48,521 nucleotides of DNA from CAZCVI01 sp964502145 (GTDB lineage Bacteria > Acidobacteriota > Aminicenantia > UBA2199), in the NCBI GenBank assembly GCA_964502145.1, contig CAZCVI010000055.1:1-48521 (forward strand). The letters run 5' to 3'. Below are positions 7,472 to 15,787 of the stretch, piece by piece. The stretch's first letter is position 1. Each line of letters opens with the position of its first letter. The position numbers and the translations under genes were made by a program. A model generated the notes under the pieces. It was given only the letters and a program-made list of their open reading frames with translations, had not been told where the DNA came from and ran no database searches.

Positions 7472-9311
7472 AACTACGTTACTAACCCTATTAATAATGG
7501 TATTGCTAGGCTGTTCCCAGCGTGTGTCGCATCCGGTGGCGACCGAGCCAGACGTCACCCCGGCAGAAGCGAGCCAATCCGCGCTGACCGCGCCCCACCC
7601 GCCACAAGACGACATCCTTAGCGATGAATTGCCCGTGCTGGAAGCAGTGGAAAAGAAAGCGCTTTATTTGCAGTACGAAAAACGTAAATACAACCTCGAC
7701 TTGCAAAGTGGCGATATCAAGGACGTGTTGTTGGCTTTAATTCGCGACACCGATATCGGCTTGGTTATTGATCCCGGTATCAGCGGCCACATTCCAATCA
7801 TGGATTTAAAAGAGGCCACCCTAAAAGAAATAATGGGCTACATCCTACCGCCTTTAAACTTAAAATACCGCTGGGAAGGGAAAAACATCCACGTCTTCAA
7901 AGACCCTTTAATCACCCGTTACTTTAAATTGGATTACCTCAGTTCCACCCGTAAAGGAACCCGGCAGGTTTCTTTTTCCACCCGTTCCGGTGGCGGCGGC
8001 GGCGGTGGCGGTTCCAGTGGCGGTGGTGGTTCCGGTGGTAGTGGCGGTGGTGGTGGAGGAGGCGATTCTGGTGGACAGAACCAAAGTTCCAGTGAAATTT
8101 CCACCAATTACAGCAATACTATCTGGCCCACATTTATCGAAAGTATCCGCGTGCTGGTTTTTGGCACTATCGAGGTTGGCAGTACAGTGACTGCCGCCAC
8201 CGTTTCAACTCCTGCTGGTTCCAGTGGCGCCGCTGAATCTGCCGAGGGTAGCCAGCAAGCGTTTACCTTTAAAGATCCCATCGGTAGAGAAGTAATCATC
8301 AGCCCAGAAACCGGTATCGTAGTAATCACAGCGTTTGAAAATGAAATCACCAAGGCCGCCGCGTTTTTGGAATCTTATGAAGGTTCTGCTCAGCGGCAAG
8401 TGTGGATCGAAGCCAAAATTATCGAGGTGAATCTTTTTCAAGCCTATCAAATGGGTGTGGATTGGGGTTTGGTCGCCAATCGCAGCAAATGGTACGGCAC
8501 ATTAGATGCCAAACGTACCCTGCCTTCCCCGGCCATGTCATTTACTCCTGGCAGCGTTGAAAACCAGAGTCTCAGTTCCGGTGCCGGTTCCTTTCAATTT
8601 GCCGTGTCCAATAATGTCTTGGATATCATGTTGGATGCTATTTCCCGCCAGGGCAGTTTAAAAGTTCTTGCCAGTCCCCGTATTTCCACCCTCAATAATG
8701 AGAAAGCCGTGATTCGCGTCGTGCGCGAAGAAGCTTTCTTTAATCTGCAAACCCAGATTTCGCAAGGAGTGGGTGGCAATGTCAGCGCCCCTACTATCGC
8801 CGTGCAAGTCGTGCCCATTGGTATTGTCATGGATATCATCCCCCAGATCAGCGAGAATGGCGATATCATGTTAAGTGTTAATCCCGATATCTCCGAATTG
8901 TTGGAAACCCGCCGCTTCGAAGTCGAAGGCGCGATGGCCACGCAACCTGTCATTGATCGGCGCAGCATTGATACGGTAGCCCGTTTAAAAACAGGTGAAA
9001 CCATGGTTATCGCGGGCATTATCAAAGAACGGAAAAACGAGGTATTAAAAGGTGTGCCCTTTCTGTATAAATTACCATTGCTGGGCAATTTGTTCCGTCG
9101 TACCGAGCAACGAGTGGACCGTACCGAGCTGATCATTCTTATCACCCCCAGGATTCACTATGGCAAATCCGCCGAACAACTCACCGCCCAAGAACGCCAA
9201 CGCATCAAAGATGCCATTCAACCCCTCAAATTAGGCGATGCCGTGTCCATTAAAGAAGGTATTCTCGGCGAAACCACCAGTTTCAAAAAAGATCAGAAAA
9301 AAGAAGAATAA
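7461..9311 (+). CDS. mshL: MshL-like secretin lipoprotein
   Basis: A 616-residue outer-membrane secretin that would form the pilus exit pore. The GTG start at 7461 is set by GGAGG five bases upstream. The N-terminus MIIRTTLLTLLIMVLLGCSQ is a lipoprotein signal with lipobox LLGC (C18). Residues 70-150 hold an N0/STN-like region (NLQSGDIKDVLLAL) and a second secretin N domain. A striking glycine/serine run follows (about 175-210, encoded by ggtggc-type codons), a known place for flexible low-complexity sequence in MshL-type secretins. The C-terminal secretin domain (about 320-580) has VWIEAKIIEVN, VLASPRISTLNN, VPIGIVMDIIPQI and ELIILITPRI. Pilus-type MshL is preferred over GspD because of the downstream MshM/MshN-like genes. 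Confidence 0.9.
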   Translation: MIIRTTLLTLLIMVLLGCSQRVSHPVATEPDVTPAEASQSALTAPHPPQDDILSDELPVLEAVEKKALYLQYEKRKYNLDLQSGDIKDVLLALIRDTDIGLVIDPGISGHIPIMDLKEATLKEIMGYILPPLNLKYRWEGKNIHVFKDPLITRYFKLDYLSSTRKGTRQVSFSTRSGGGGGGGGSSGGGGSGGSGGGGGGGDSGGQNQSSSEISTNYSNTIWPTFIESIRVLVFGTIEVGSTVTAATVSTPAGSSGAAESAEGSQQAFTFKDPIGREVIISPETGIVVITAFENEITKAAAFLESYEGSAQRQVWIEAKIIEVNLFQAYQMGVDWGLVANRSKWYGTLDAKRTLPSPAMSFTPGSVENQSLSSGAGSFQFAVSNNVLDIMLDAISRQGSLKVLASPRISTLNNEKAVIRVVREEAFFNLQTQISQGVGGNVSAPTIAVQVVPIGIVMDIIPQISENGDIMLSVNPDISELLETRRFEVEGAMATQPVIDRRSIDTVARLKTGETMVIAGIIKERKNEVLKGVPFLYKLPLLGNLFRRTEQRVDRTELIILITPRIHYGKSAEQLTAQERQRIKDAIQPLKLGDAVSIKEGILGETTSFKKDQKKEE

Positions 9312-9348
9312 CCGCCAGCAATGAAATCAAAAGACTATACGAGTTGTC

Positions 9349-10269
9349 ATGTTTGAAAAGTATTATCATTTCACGCGGAAACCGTTCTCTCTGACCCCGG
9401 ACCCCGATCTTTTTTATCTCAGTCACGATCATGTCGAAGCGGTTGAGCATTTGATTTATGGCATTACCGAGGGAGAAGGTTTTTTATTGCTTGTTGGTGG
9501 TATTGGCACTGGCAAGACCACCTTGTCCCGCGTATTGACCCGGAAATTAAACGATTCTATTATTTATTCCCTTATTTTAAATCCGTTTCAAGATTTTGTC
9601 ACCTTGTTAAAGGGTATTATCTCCGATTTTGGAATCAAACCGTGCAGCGACAACAAGAGTGATCTTATCAATCAGTTGATCCATTTTTTAATCGTCGAAG
9701 TCGGGCCTTTCGGTAAAACCGCGTTGATAATCATAGATGAAGCCCAGAATTTATCCGTTGAGACCCTTGAACAGTTGCGTTTGATTTCCAATATCGAAAC
9801 CGACAAGGAAAAATTGTTGCAGATACTCTTATTGGGACAGGAAGAGTTGATGCAGAAGCTTGAAATGCACCAGTTGCGGCAGTTGAACCAGCGAATTTCC
9901 GTTCGGTATTTTTTAACCCCCCTCACGCGTTCCGAGTTACCCGCCTATATAGATCATCGTATTCGTTTAAGTCGTGTCGAGGGTGCCACCCCCATAACTT
10001 TCACGTGGACCGCGTTACATGATATATATAAATTTTCCAAGGGAGTGCCCCGGTTAATCAACATGTTAGTGGGCCGTTGTCTTGTCGCTGGATTTGTCGC
10101 CGAGACCCATATCATAGATCACAGCATGGTTAAGCGCGCTAAAGAGAGTTTGTACGGCGAGAAATATAGAAAAATAATTCGTTTCAAGAAGAAAAAGGAG
10201 AGAAAAATAGATGAGCTTGATTTCGGAAGCCTTAAACAAAGCGCAACAGGAGCGGGAGAAGAATCGTAA
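9349..10269 (+). CDS. ExeA/MshM-family AAA ATPase
   Basis: This 306-residue ATPase opens with FxxKPFSLTPDPDLFYLS, the standard start of ExeA/GspA and MshM proteins. The Walker A loop GGIGTGKTT is at 50-58, the Walker B ALIIIDEAQNL near 127-137, and a sensor/arginine-finger region (LNQRISVRYFLTPL) follows. ExeA uses ATP to help secretins assemble through peptidoglycan; unlike ExeA this protein has no C-terminal membrane or peptidoglycan-binding part, which is the MshM form. It is 37 bases downstream of the secretin gene and its last 59 bases overlap the next gene in another frame. Confidence 0.88.
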   Translation: MFEKYYHFTRKPFSLTPDPDLFYLSHDHVEAVEHLIYGITEGEGFLLLVGGIGTGKTTLSRVLTRKLNDSIIYSLILNPFQDFVTLLKGIISDFGIKPCSDNKSDLINQLIHFLIVEVGPFGKTALIIIDEAQNLSVETLEQLRLISNIETDKEKLLQILLLGQEELMQKLEMHQLRQLNQRISVRYFLTPLTRSELPAYIDHRIRLSRVEGATPITFTWTALHDIYKFSKGVPRLINMLVGRCLVAGFVAETHIIDHSMVKRAKESLYGEKYRKIIRFKKKKERKIDELDFGSLKQSATGAGEES

Positions 10270-11281
10270 CAGCGACGAGCTGTCTTATTCAGAACCGCCG
10301 CAGCACACCACCCTTTTCACAAAAAGGCGCCTGATCTTTATCGGTGCTTTCGCGTTGTTTGTCCTTGTATCCGTGTTGATTGTCAATTTTTGGTATCAGC
10401 CCAGTTCCGTGCCCCAGATGCAGGCCCTAAACATCAATCCCACCCCCCCCCCGCCAACCACCAAAGCAGTAACCGCCCCCACACCCCTCCCAAGCCAGCC
10501 CATTCCAGTAGAAAAACCCATTATAAAATCCCATTCCACCTCAGACATGCAGGTTCCCCAAGCTAAAAAATTCATTCCCCTCCCAAAATCCCATAATTCC
10601 CAGAATTCCCAGCGTTCCCATAATTCCCAGAATCCCCTTTCCCCCAAATCCATCCATGCAGGTGTCACGCTCCAAAAAGAATCCCCCCAACCCCCTCCCG
10701 CGCCCATGGATGCCGCCGCGTTCATGCAAGAAGGAGACCGTTGGATGGAGAAAAACAACGGCATTTTAGCTGTTGAAGAGTATAAAAAAGCATTGGCTTT
10801 ATCCCGTACCACTGATATTTATTTAAAATTATATACCGCTTTCAAGTCGTTGCGTAATCCCGTGTTAATGCGCGCTTATATAGATGAAGGATTATCTTTT
10901 TTCCCTCGCGATTATTATTTGAACAAGATTTCCGCTGTTTTATATATTCGTGCCAAGGAATTCCGCAAGGCCCAGGTCAACATCAATGCCGCCATGACCA
11001 ATGATCCCGGTGATTATGCCATTCATACCTATCAAGGTTTGTGTTATTTTCATACCGGTGGTTATGACAATGCCTTAACCGCTTTTCAAGAGAGTTTGCA
11101 AATCAATTCCGATGCCGTTGAGAATTATTATTACATTGGTTTAATTTTCGATAATCAGAAACAGTATACCAAAGCTCTGGAGTATTACACCGCGTTCATC
11201 AAATTAAATACCGGCAATGAGAATTTCATGCATCGCGATTGGGTCATTGAGCGCGTCAGACTCCTCAAGGAAAACCAATGA
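10211..11281 (+). CDS. MshN-like membrane protein with TPR repeats
   Basis: The 356-residue product begins MSLISEALNKAQQER, the hallmark N-terminus of MshN/GspB-type partners of ExeA-like ATPases, so the 59-base overlap with the upstream gene is credible. One membrane helix (about 41-60) is followed by a proline-rich periplasmic linker (about 65-165). Within that linker, residues about 120-145 are a low-complexity SHNSQNSQRSHNSQN tract whose DNA matches the genome's ATGGGAATT intergenic repeat. Residues 165-356 are at least four tetratricopeptide repeats (for example AIHTYQGLCYFHTGGYDNAL and AVENYYYIGLIFDNQKQYTKAL). It probably links the ATPase to the cell wall or secretin. AGAAAAAT before the ATG is a weak ribosome-binding site. 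Confidence 0.8.
   Translation: MSLISEALNKAQQEREKNRNSDELSYSEPPQHTTLFTKRRLIFIGAFALFVLVSVLIVNFWYQPSSVPQMQALNINPTPPPPTTKAVTAPTPLPSQPIPVEKPIIKSHSTSDMQVPQAKKFIPLPKSHNSQNSQRSHNSQNPLSPKSIHAGVTLQKESPQPPPAPMDAAAFMQEGDRWMEKNNGILAVEEYKKALALSRTTDIYLKLYTAFKSLRNPVLMRAYIDEGLSFFPRDYYLNKISAVLYIRAKEFRKAQVNINAAMTNDPGDYAIHTYQGLCYFHTGGYDNALTAFQESLQINSDAVENYYYIGLIFDNQKQYTKALEYYTAFIKLNTGNENFMHRDWVIERVRLLKENQ
10571..10640. repeat. Intergenic-type microsatellite inside a gene
   Basis: Inside the MshN-like gene the plus strand runs CCCATAATTCCCAGAATTCC with further CCCAGCGTTCCCATAATTCCC words. This is the complement of the GGGAATTATGGGAA words that form the arms of the elements at 24785 and 26873. It is read as SHNSQN repeats without breaking the frame. 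Confidence 0.7.
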
Positions 11282-11324
11282 ACAAACCCATTCCCCGTCT
11301 TTTAATATCCCTGGTGAGAGTCGC

Positions 11325-11774
11325 ATGCGAGTTGTGATTCAGCGAGTTTCCAGAGCCAGTGTCACCGTTGCTGGAATCGTAAAAGGCGCCATCCAGTCGG
11401 GTCTTCTTCTTTATGTTGGCATTGAACGCGGTGACACCCACAAAGAAATTGCCTTTGTCGCCGAGAAAATTCTAAACCTCCGTATTTTCTCTGACCCCGA
11501 GGGTAAAATGAACCTCGATATTAAAGAAATAGGTGGTTCGATTCTTTCTATTTCCCAGTTCACCTTGGCTTCCTATATCAAAAAAGGGCGGCGCCCCGAT
11601 TTCACCAATGCCGAGAGTCCCATACTCGCTCAATCCCTGTACGAACAATTCAACACCTTATTAAGCCCAGAGATTCCCGTAGAAACCGGCGTTTTCGGGG
11701 CCATGATGCAGATCGAATCTATCAACGATGGGCCAGTCACCTTCATCATCGAACGAAAACCAACCGAACAATAA
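11325..11774 (+). CDS. dtd: D-aminoacyl-tRNA deacylase
   Basis: This 149-residue protein matches Dtd, which removes D-amino acids (and achiral glycine) mischarged on tRNA. The two signature blocks that shape the active site are present: SQFTL (77-81, within SISQFTLAS) and GPVT (136-139, within INDGPVTF). The start MRVVIQRVSRASVTV at 11325 is the family N-terminus. A longer in-frame reading from 11217 only runs back into the TPR gene and is rejected. The gene is 43 bases after the TPR gene and probably rides on the pilus operon transcript, an unrelated housekeeping passenger. A repeat hairpin follows directly. Confidence 0.95.
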   Translation: MRVVIQRVSRASVTVAGIVKGAIQSGLLLYVGIERGDTHKEIAFVAEKILNLRIFSDPEGKMNLDIKEIGGSILSISQFTLASYIKKGRRPDFTNAESPILAQSLYEQFNTLLSPEIPVETGVFGAMMQIESINDGPVTFIIERKPTEQ

Positions 11775-11783
11775 AAAAAGACC

Positions 11784-11862
11784 CCCACGAATTTCACGAA
11801 TTTGCACGAATTAAAAAGGATTAGGCTTTTTTTATTTGAGTTCATTCGTGCTCACTTGTGGG
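11784..11862. repeat. CACGAATT-family inverted repeat, possible terminator
   Basis: Left arm CCCACGAATTTCACGAATTT and right arm ATTCGTGCTCACTTGTGGG form an imperfect hairpin after dtd, followed by a T-rich stretch (TCATCTTTTTTCC). It separates the pilus/dtd operon from the restriction-modification promoter that begins 14 bases later. Confidence 0.65.
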
Positions 11863-11875
11863 TCATCTTTTTTCC

Positions 11876-11904
11876 TTGACAATCCCACCAGCTTCCTCTA
11901 TAAT
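11876..11904 (+). promoter_or_regulatory. Perfect consensus promoter of the restriction-modification operon
   Basis: TTGACA (11876-11881) and TATAAT (11899-11904) match the sigma70 consensus at all twelve positions with the optimal 17-bp spacer. Transcription should start near 11911. It is the strongest-looking promoter in the window and has no obvious operator; no controller-protein gene is present. Confidence 0.75.
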
Positions 11905-11984
11905 CCCTTTATGGCTGCAAAACAATTTTGATATAATACTTGTTAGGCACCAGAAGAATGAATCACGGCCAAGGTTTGGAATCA

Positions 11985-12623
11985 ATGATGAAGAAAATTA
12001 TTTTTGATCGTAGCGAGCATGTCTACAAGAACGATGCATTTGTCGAATTGGTCAAGGATGCCGTGCGGTTTTTTAATGGCACCCCGGTTCACACCTTGCC
12101 CCCACCAGATTCTTTTTATGGAACAGGAGTATACGCTATATATTATATAGGAAAAATAGAACCATATCAAAAGTATGGTGAACTCAATAGGTTATCCTAT
12201 AGCTTTCCAATTTATGTTGGGAAGGCTGTTCCCCGGGGATGGCGGCAATCACGTATTTCTGATAGTCCCAACAGTCAATCTCGGAAATTAATAAGTCGCT
12301 TAAGAGAACATGGTAGAAGTATTGAGGCTGGAGGCCTTATTCTTTCTGATTTTACGTGCCGTTTTGTGATTTTTGAAAGTGATGGTTCAGATATGATAAG
12401 TACAATTGAAGCCGCATTGATAAAAATCCATAGACCACTTTGGAATGTTGCACTTGATGGATTTGGGAATCATACCCCAGGCACCGGACGGTTCCAACAG
12501 GCCATGTCAGATTGGGATGTAATACATCTTGGTCGTCAATGGGCCGCCCAATGCACCGGTAACCATAAAAACAAAGAGCAAATACTTCAAAATATTGAAC
12601 TCTATTTTGAATCAATAGGATAA
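11985..12623 (+). CDS. Eco29kI-family GIY-YIG restriction endonuclease
   Basis: This 212-residue protein belongs to the Eco29kI restriction enzymes, type II GIY-YIG nucleases whose founder cuts CCGCGG. The nuclease core is visible: GVYAIYY (48-54, the GIY strand), FPIYVGKA (74-81, the YIG strand), then R105, H109 (RLREHG), E142 (STIEAALI) and N154 (PLWNVALDG). The length is close to the roughly 214 residues I recall for Eco29kI. The start is uncertain: ATG at 11985 or 11988 follows AAGG, while ATG 11958 or TTG 11940 would add residues. The methyltransferase gene starts five bases later. Recognition of CCGCGG here is inference from the family. Confidence 0.88.
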   Translation: MMKKIIFDRSEHVYKNDAFVELVKDAVRFFNGTPVHTLPPPDSFYGTGVYAIYYIGKIEPYQKYGELNRLSYSFPIYVGKAVPRGWRQSRISDSPNSQSRKLISRLREHGRSIEAGGLILSDFTCRFVIFESDGSDMISTIEAALIKIHRPLWNVALDGFGNHTPGTGRFQQAMSDWDVIHLGRQWAAQCTGNHKNKEQILQNIELYFESIG

Positions 12624-12628
12624 ATGTC

Positions 12629-13792
12629 ATGAGATCATTTGAAATATTCTCCGGCACTGGTGGATTGGCAAAAGGACTTGAGGCATCTGGATTCAAACAC
12701 GCCGCTTTTGTTGAATTCAACAAACACGCCTGCCTCTCGTTGTGCAAAAATTTTGACAACAAAAGAGTTTTTTGGGGCGATATTAAAGACTTTGACTTAG
12801 ATTCTGTTGGCCATGTGGATTTAGTCGCTGGCGGACCTCCCTGTCAACCATTTTCACTGGGCGGCAAACACCGGGCAAATAACGATAATAGAGATATGTT
12901 TCCTTATGCCATACGCTCAATTGAAAAACTTAGACCCAAAGCTTTTGTTTTTGAAAACGTGAAAGGACTTCTTCGCCCATCATTTTCCGATTATTTTGAA
13001 TATATTACTTTGCGCCTTTCTTTTCCATCGAACAAGATAGCCATAGGGCAAGACTGGAAAAATCACTTGGCAAACCTAAGAAGGTTAAGTGAAAAAAAAC
13101 AGGCAGTAACTGAATATAATGTGGAGTATAAATTAATAAATGCCGCAGATTATGGCGTTCCGCAAACCCGCGAAAGAGTTTTTATAATAGGTATTAGAGC
13201 CGATTTGGGTGTATCCTATTCTTTTCCCAAACCATTATATTCAGCGGATCGACTGCTGTGGGAAATGTTTGTAACCAAGGAATATTACCAAAGGCACAAC
13301 CTTCAAGTACCCAAAAGAAGCGAAGCAATGGCAGTAGTTAAAGAACGGATCGATTACATCAAAAGCCGATATGGCCTATTTGAACCAGTGCATCACCCCT
13401 GGCGAACAGTCAGAGATTCTTTATGCAATGTACCCGATCCACGGACAAATCATGGGATACCAGATCATATCTTCCGCGATGGCGCCCGGGTTTATGCGGG
13501 TCACACAGGTAGCGAATTGGATTGGCCTGCCAAAACTATTAAAGCCGGTGGACATGGGGTTCCCGGTGGGGAAAACATGATTCGCTATGAAGATGGTAGC
13601 GCCCGTTACCTCACCGTGTTTGAAGCCAAAAGAATCCAGACCTTTCCAGATGATTTTATCATCAAAGGCGCATGGGGCGAAGCCATGCGGCAAATAGGGA
13701 ACGCTGTCCCCGTAATCTTGGGAGAGATAATAGGTCGCTCTATTATGCACACATTAATGGCACATAACCAAACACTCAAACGGGCAAGCTGA
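12629..13792 (+). CDS. DNA cytosine-5 methyltransferase (M.Eco29kI-like)
   Basis: The 387-residue enzyme should methylate the site cut by the adjacent endonuclease. Ordered m5C motifs are clear: I (IFSGTGGLAKGLEASGF, 6-22), IV with the catalytic cysteine (GPPCQPFS, C72), VI (FENVKGL), VIII (QTRERVFIIGIR), IX (RYLTVFEAKRIQTFPDDF) and X (QIGNAVP). The target-recognition region lies between VIII and IX. Length is normal and no motif is damaged, so the system looks functional. It is cotranscribed with the endonuclease (five-base gap). The window contains CCGCGG sites, for example at 35091, that could be examined for methylation. Confidence 0.93.
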   Translation: MRSFEIFSGTGGLAKGLEASGFKHAAFVEFNKHACLSLCKNFDNKRVFWGDIKDFDLDSVGHVDLVAGGPPCQPFSLGGKHRANNDNRDMFPYAIRSIEKLRPKAFVFENVKGLLRPSFSDYFEYITLRLSFPSNKIAIGQDWKNHLANLRRLSEKKQAVTEYNVEYKLINAADYGVPQTRERVFIIGIRADLGVSYSFPKPLYSADRLLWEMFVTKEYYQRHNLQVPKRSEAMAVVKERIDYIKSRYGLFEPVHHPWRTVRDSLCNVPDPRTNHGIPDHIFRDGARVYAGHTGSELDWPAKTIKAGGHGVPGGENMIRYEDGSARYLTVFEAKRIQTFPDDFIIKGAWGEAMRQIGNAVPVILGEIIGRSIMHTLMAHNQTLKRAS

Positions 13793-13835
13793 AACCCCTC
13801 CTAGAAAAAGACCCCCACCTGTCCCCTTTAATCTA

Positions 13836-13864
13836 TTGATATTTCTTGCCATTTATGGTATAAA
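13836..13864 (+). promoter_or_regulatory. Leaderless-type promoter of ATPase-nuclease copy 1
   Basis: TTGATA (13836-13841), 17-bp spacer, TATAAA (13859-13864), then only ATCACC before the ATG at 13871. The predicted transcription start is at the start codon and no ribosome-binding site exists. The arrangement is repeated at copy 2. Confidence 0.6.
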
Positions 13865-13870
13865 ATCACC

Positions 13871-15619
13871 ATGGAATACTTTTATAAAGAACGAATAGGA
13901 GTGCCAGACCTGTTTACTGGCAGACAAAAAGAGTTGGCCTACTTCCTCAAATGGATTGAGAACATAAAGAAAGAACAATCAAAAAGCTCGGCCATGTTGG
14001 CTCGTCGTAAAATAGGGAAAACTGCCATAATGGAAAGACTCTTTAATATAACTTTCTATAAAAACAGCCACGTGATCCCTTTCTATTTTGAAGTCCTGGA
14101 AGTAGATTACTGGGTGGCCGATTTTTGTATTGAGTTCTTCTTTACTTTTATTTACCAGTACATGGCTTTTAAGACCAGAAAGGCCGAGTATCTCAACCCT
14201 GTTGAGAAAAGCCATTTTGGTAAATTAAAAGCCATGGTCCAGAAGGAAGGATTGGATTATTTGACCGATCTGATTGATAGTGTCGAATACATGGTTCAGA
14301 ACGAACGGGTGGACGTCTTGTGGGAAACGGTTCGCGACGCCCCCAAAACCATTGCTGCCAGACAACATGAATATATCGTGCAAATGATTGATGAATTCCA
14401 GTTTATTAATGCCAAGATTTACCGCGATAAAAAATTAGAAAAACTAGCAGATACTCTGGCTGCTGGATATTTAAGCACCGCTGAAAGTAAAATCGCCCCA
14501 CTGTTGGTTTCTGGTAGCTGGGTCGGGTGGTTGATGAATCTTTTGAAAATGATGCTGCCATCCCGGTTCAAATTTAAGTATCTTGAAAGTATGCCAGAAG
14601 ACGAAGCCATTGAAATGGTATTTAAATATTCCAGATATTTCGATGTTCCCGTTTCCGATGAAACCGCCTATCTCATTGCCAAAGTGGCAGAAGGAAGTCC
14701 TTTTTATATCAGCGCAATCATGTGTTCCGAATTTGAAGACAAGAACCTAACCAGCGCGGAAGGTTTGGCGCAAACATTGGAATTTGAAACACTGGATAAT
14801 CGAGGAGAAATAAAATACACCTGGATGGAGTACGTCAATTCTGCCTTCGATCAGATCAACAATAAAAACGCCAAACGTATTGTGCTTTACCTTTGTAAAC
14901 ACAGAGACCAAGAAATTACCCGTGCGGAGTTATTGGAGAAATTGCAACTGGATATGACTGACGGCGAACTGGAACTCAAGCTGGAAGCTTTGATCAAAGC
15001 CGATATAATCCTTCAAGGCAGTTCAAACTATGATTACCAAGGCGTAAAAGACAATATCTTCGATAAAGTTTTCCGTGGTGTCTATCAAAAAGAAATCGAA
15101 ACCTTCGATCCTAAACAGATTAAAGAAGAGTATCTGGCAACCATTGAAAATCTAAAAAAGCAACACTATCAACTTCTGGGTAAGTTCAATTATATGAAAG
15201 GCTATTTTGCCGAATACAGGATATTGGACCAGTTATTGTTTCATGGCCAGGAAAAGAACGTTCTTTTAAAATCAATTACCCGGAACCTGCCCGCAGATTT
15301 CGATTTTTGCCCGTACCAGAGTGTTTGGCGCTATAATGCGACCATAGAATATGGCAGTGCTTTAAGTGTGGATATCTTGGCCCGTGCTAAAACCCCCGGA
15401 TTTTATTCCATCATCGGCGAAGTCAAGAACCGGGACACCAAGAAATTTTCCAAGGATGAAGTCGTGGCTTTTCTAGATAAATTCGCAAAGATTAAAGAAA
15501 AGGAGAACCTTTCCCCGGTCATTGGTTTTATCTTTTCAAGGAAAGGATTTACCAAAGACGCATTGGCCTATTGTTTGGAAAAAGGAGTGGCGACCAGTTC
15601 TGATGAGCAGTGGCTTTAA
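13871..15619 (+). CDS. AAA/STAND-type ATPase with PD-(D/E)XK-like domain, copy 1
   Basis: A 582-residue protein of the archaeal-ATPase-like (PF01637/DUF234-like) group. It starts with FTGRQKELAYFLKWI (the GRxxEL entry helix), then Walker A RRKIGKT (45-51) and Walker B IVQMIDEFQ (D173-E174), followed by a conserved SGSWVGW sensor-like strand. A winged-helix-like stretch (about 335-385) precedes a C-terminal domain where D501, E517 and K519 (VDILARA, then GEVKNRD) form a PD-(D/E)XK pattern, so it may cut nucleic acid. The family is common in archaea and candidate phyla; its role is unknown, and defence or mobility has been suspected. It is one of three tandem copies. Confidence 0.8.
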   Translation: MEYFYKERIGVPDLFTGRQKELAYFLKWIENIKKEQSKSSAMLARRKIGKTAIMERLFNITFYKNSHVIPFYFEVLEVDYWVADFCIEFFFTFIYQYMAFKTRKAEYLNPVEKSHFGKLKAMVQKEGLDYLTDLIDSVEYMVQNERVDVLWETVRDAPKTIAARQHEYIVQMIDEFQFINAKIYRDKKLEKLADTLAAGYLSTAESKIAPLLVSGSWVGWLMNLLKMMLPSRFKFKYLESMPEDEAIEMVFKYSRYFDVPVSDETAYLIAKVAEGSPFYISAIMCSEFEDKNLTSAEGLAQTLEFETLDNRGEIKYTWMEYVNSAFDQINNKNAKRIVLYLCKHRDQEITRAELLEKLQLDMTDGELELKLEALIKADIILQGSSNYDYQGVKDNIFDKVFRGVYQKEIETFDPKQIKEEYLATIENLKKQHYQLLGKFNYMKGYFAEYRILDQLLFHGQEKNVLLKSITRNLPADFDFCPYQSVWRYNATIEYGSALSVDILARAKTPGFYSIIGEVKNRDTKKFSKDEVVAFLDKFAKIKEKENLSPVIGFIFSRKGFTKDALAYCLEKGVATSSDEQWL

Positions 15620-15620
15620 A

Positions 15621-15739
15621 AGAAGACCACAGATTACACAGATTAAAATGATTACACTGATTAAAAGATGACTTTTTTTAAATATCCTTTTTTTTAATCA
15701 GGGTAATCACATTTTAATCTGTGTAATCTGTGGTCTTCT
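15621..15739. repeat. Inverted repeat between ATPase copies
   Basis: AGAAGACCACAGATTACACA at the left is answered by TGTGTAATCTGTGGTCTTCT at the right; the middle is slightly degenerate around a T-rich loop. It is the third member of the family at 915-1020 and begins two bases after the stop of copy 1. Confidence 0.85.
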
Positions 15740-15752
15740 TTCTTTTCTCTTA

Positions 15753-15781
15753 TTGATATTTCTCTCCATTTATGGTATAAA
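15753..15781 (+). promoter_or_regulatory. Leaderless-type promoter of ATPase-nuclease copy 2
   Basis: TTGATA (15753-15758), 17-bp spacer, TATAAA (15776-15781), six bases, ATG. The spacer differs from copy 1 at a few bases, but the boxes and the six-base gap are identical. Sequence shared with copy 1 begins around this -35 box. Confidence 0.6.
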
Positions 15782-15787
15782 ATCACC

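Noticed and set aside
11217..11324. 36-codon N-terminal extension of dtd
   Set aside because: It overlaps the TPR gene and precedes the family-typical MRVVIQRVSRASV start.
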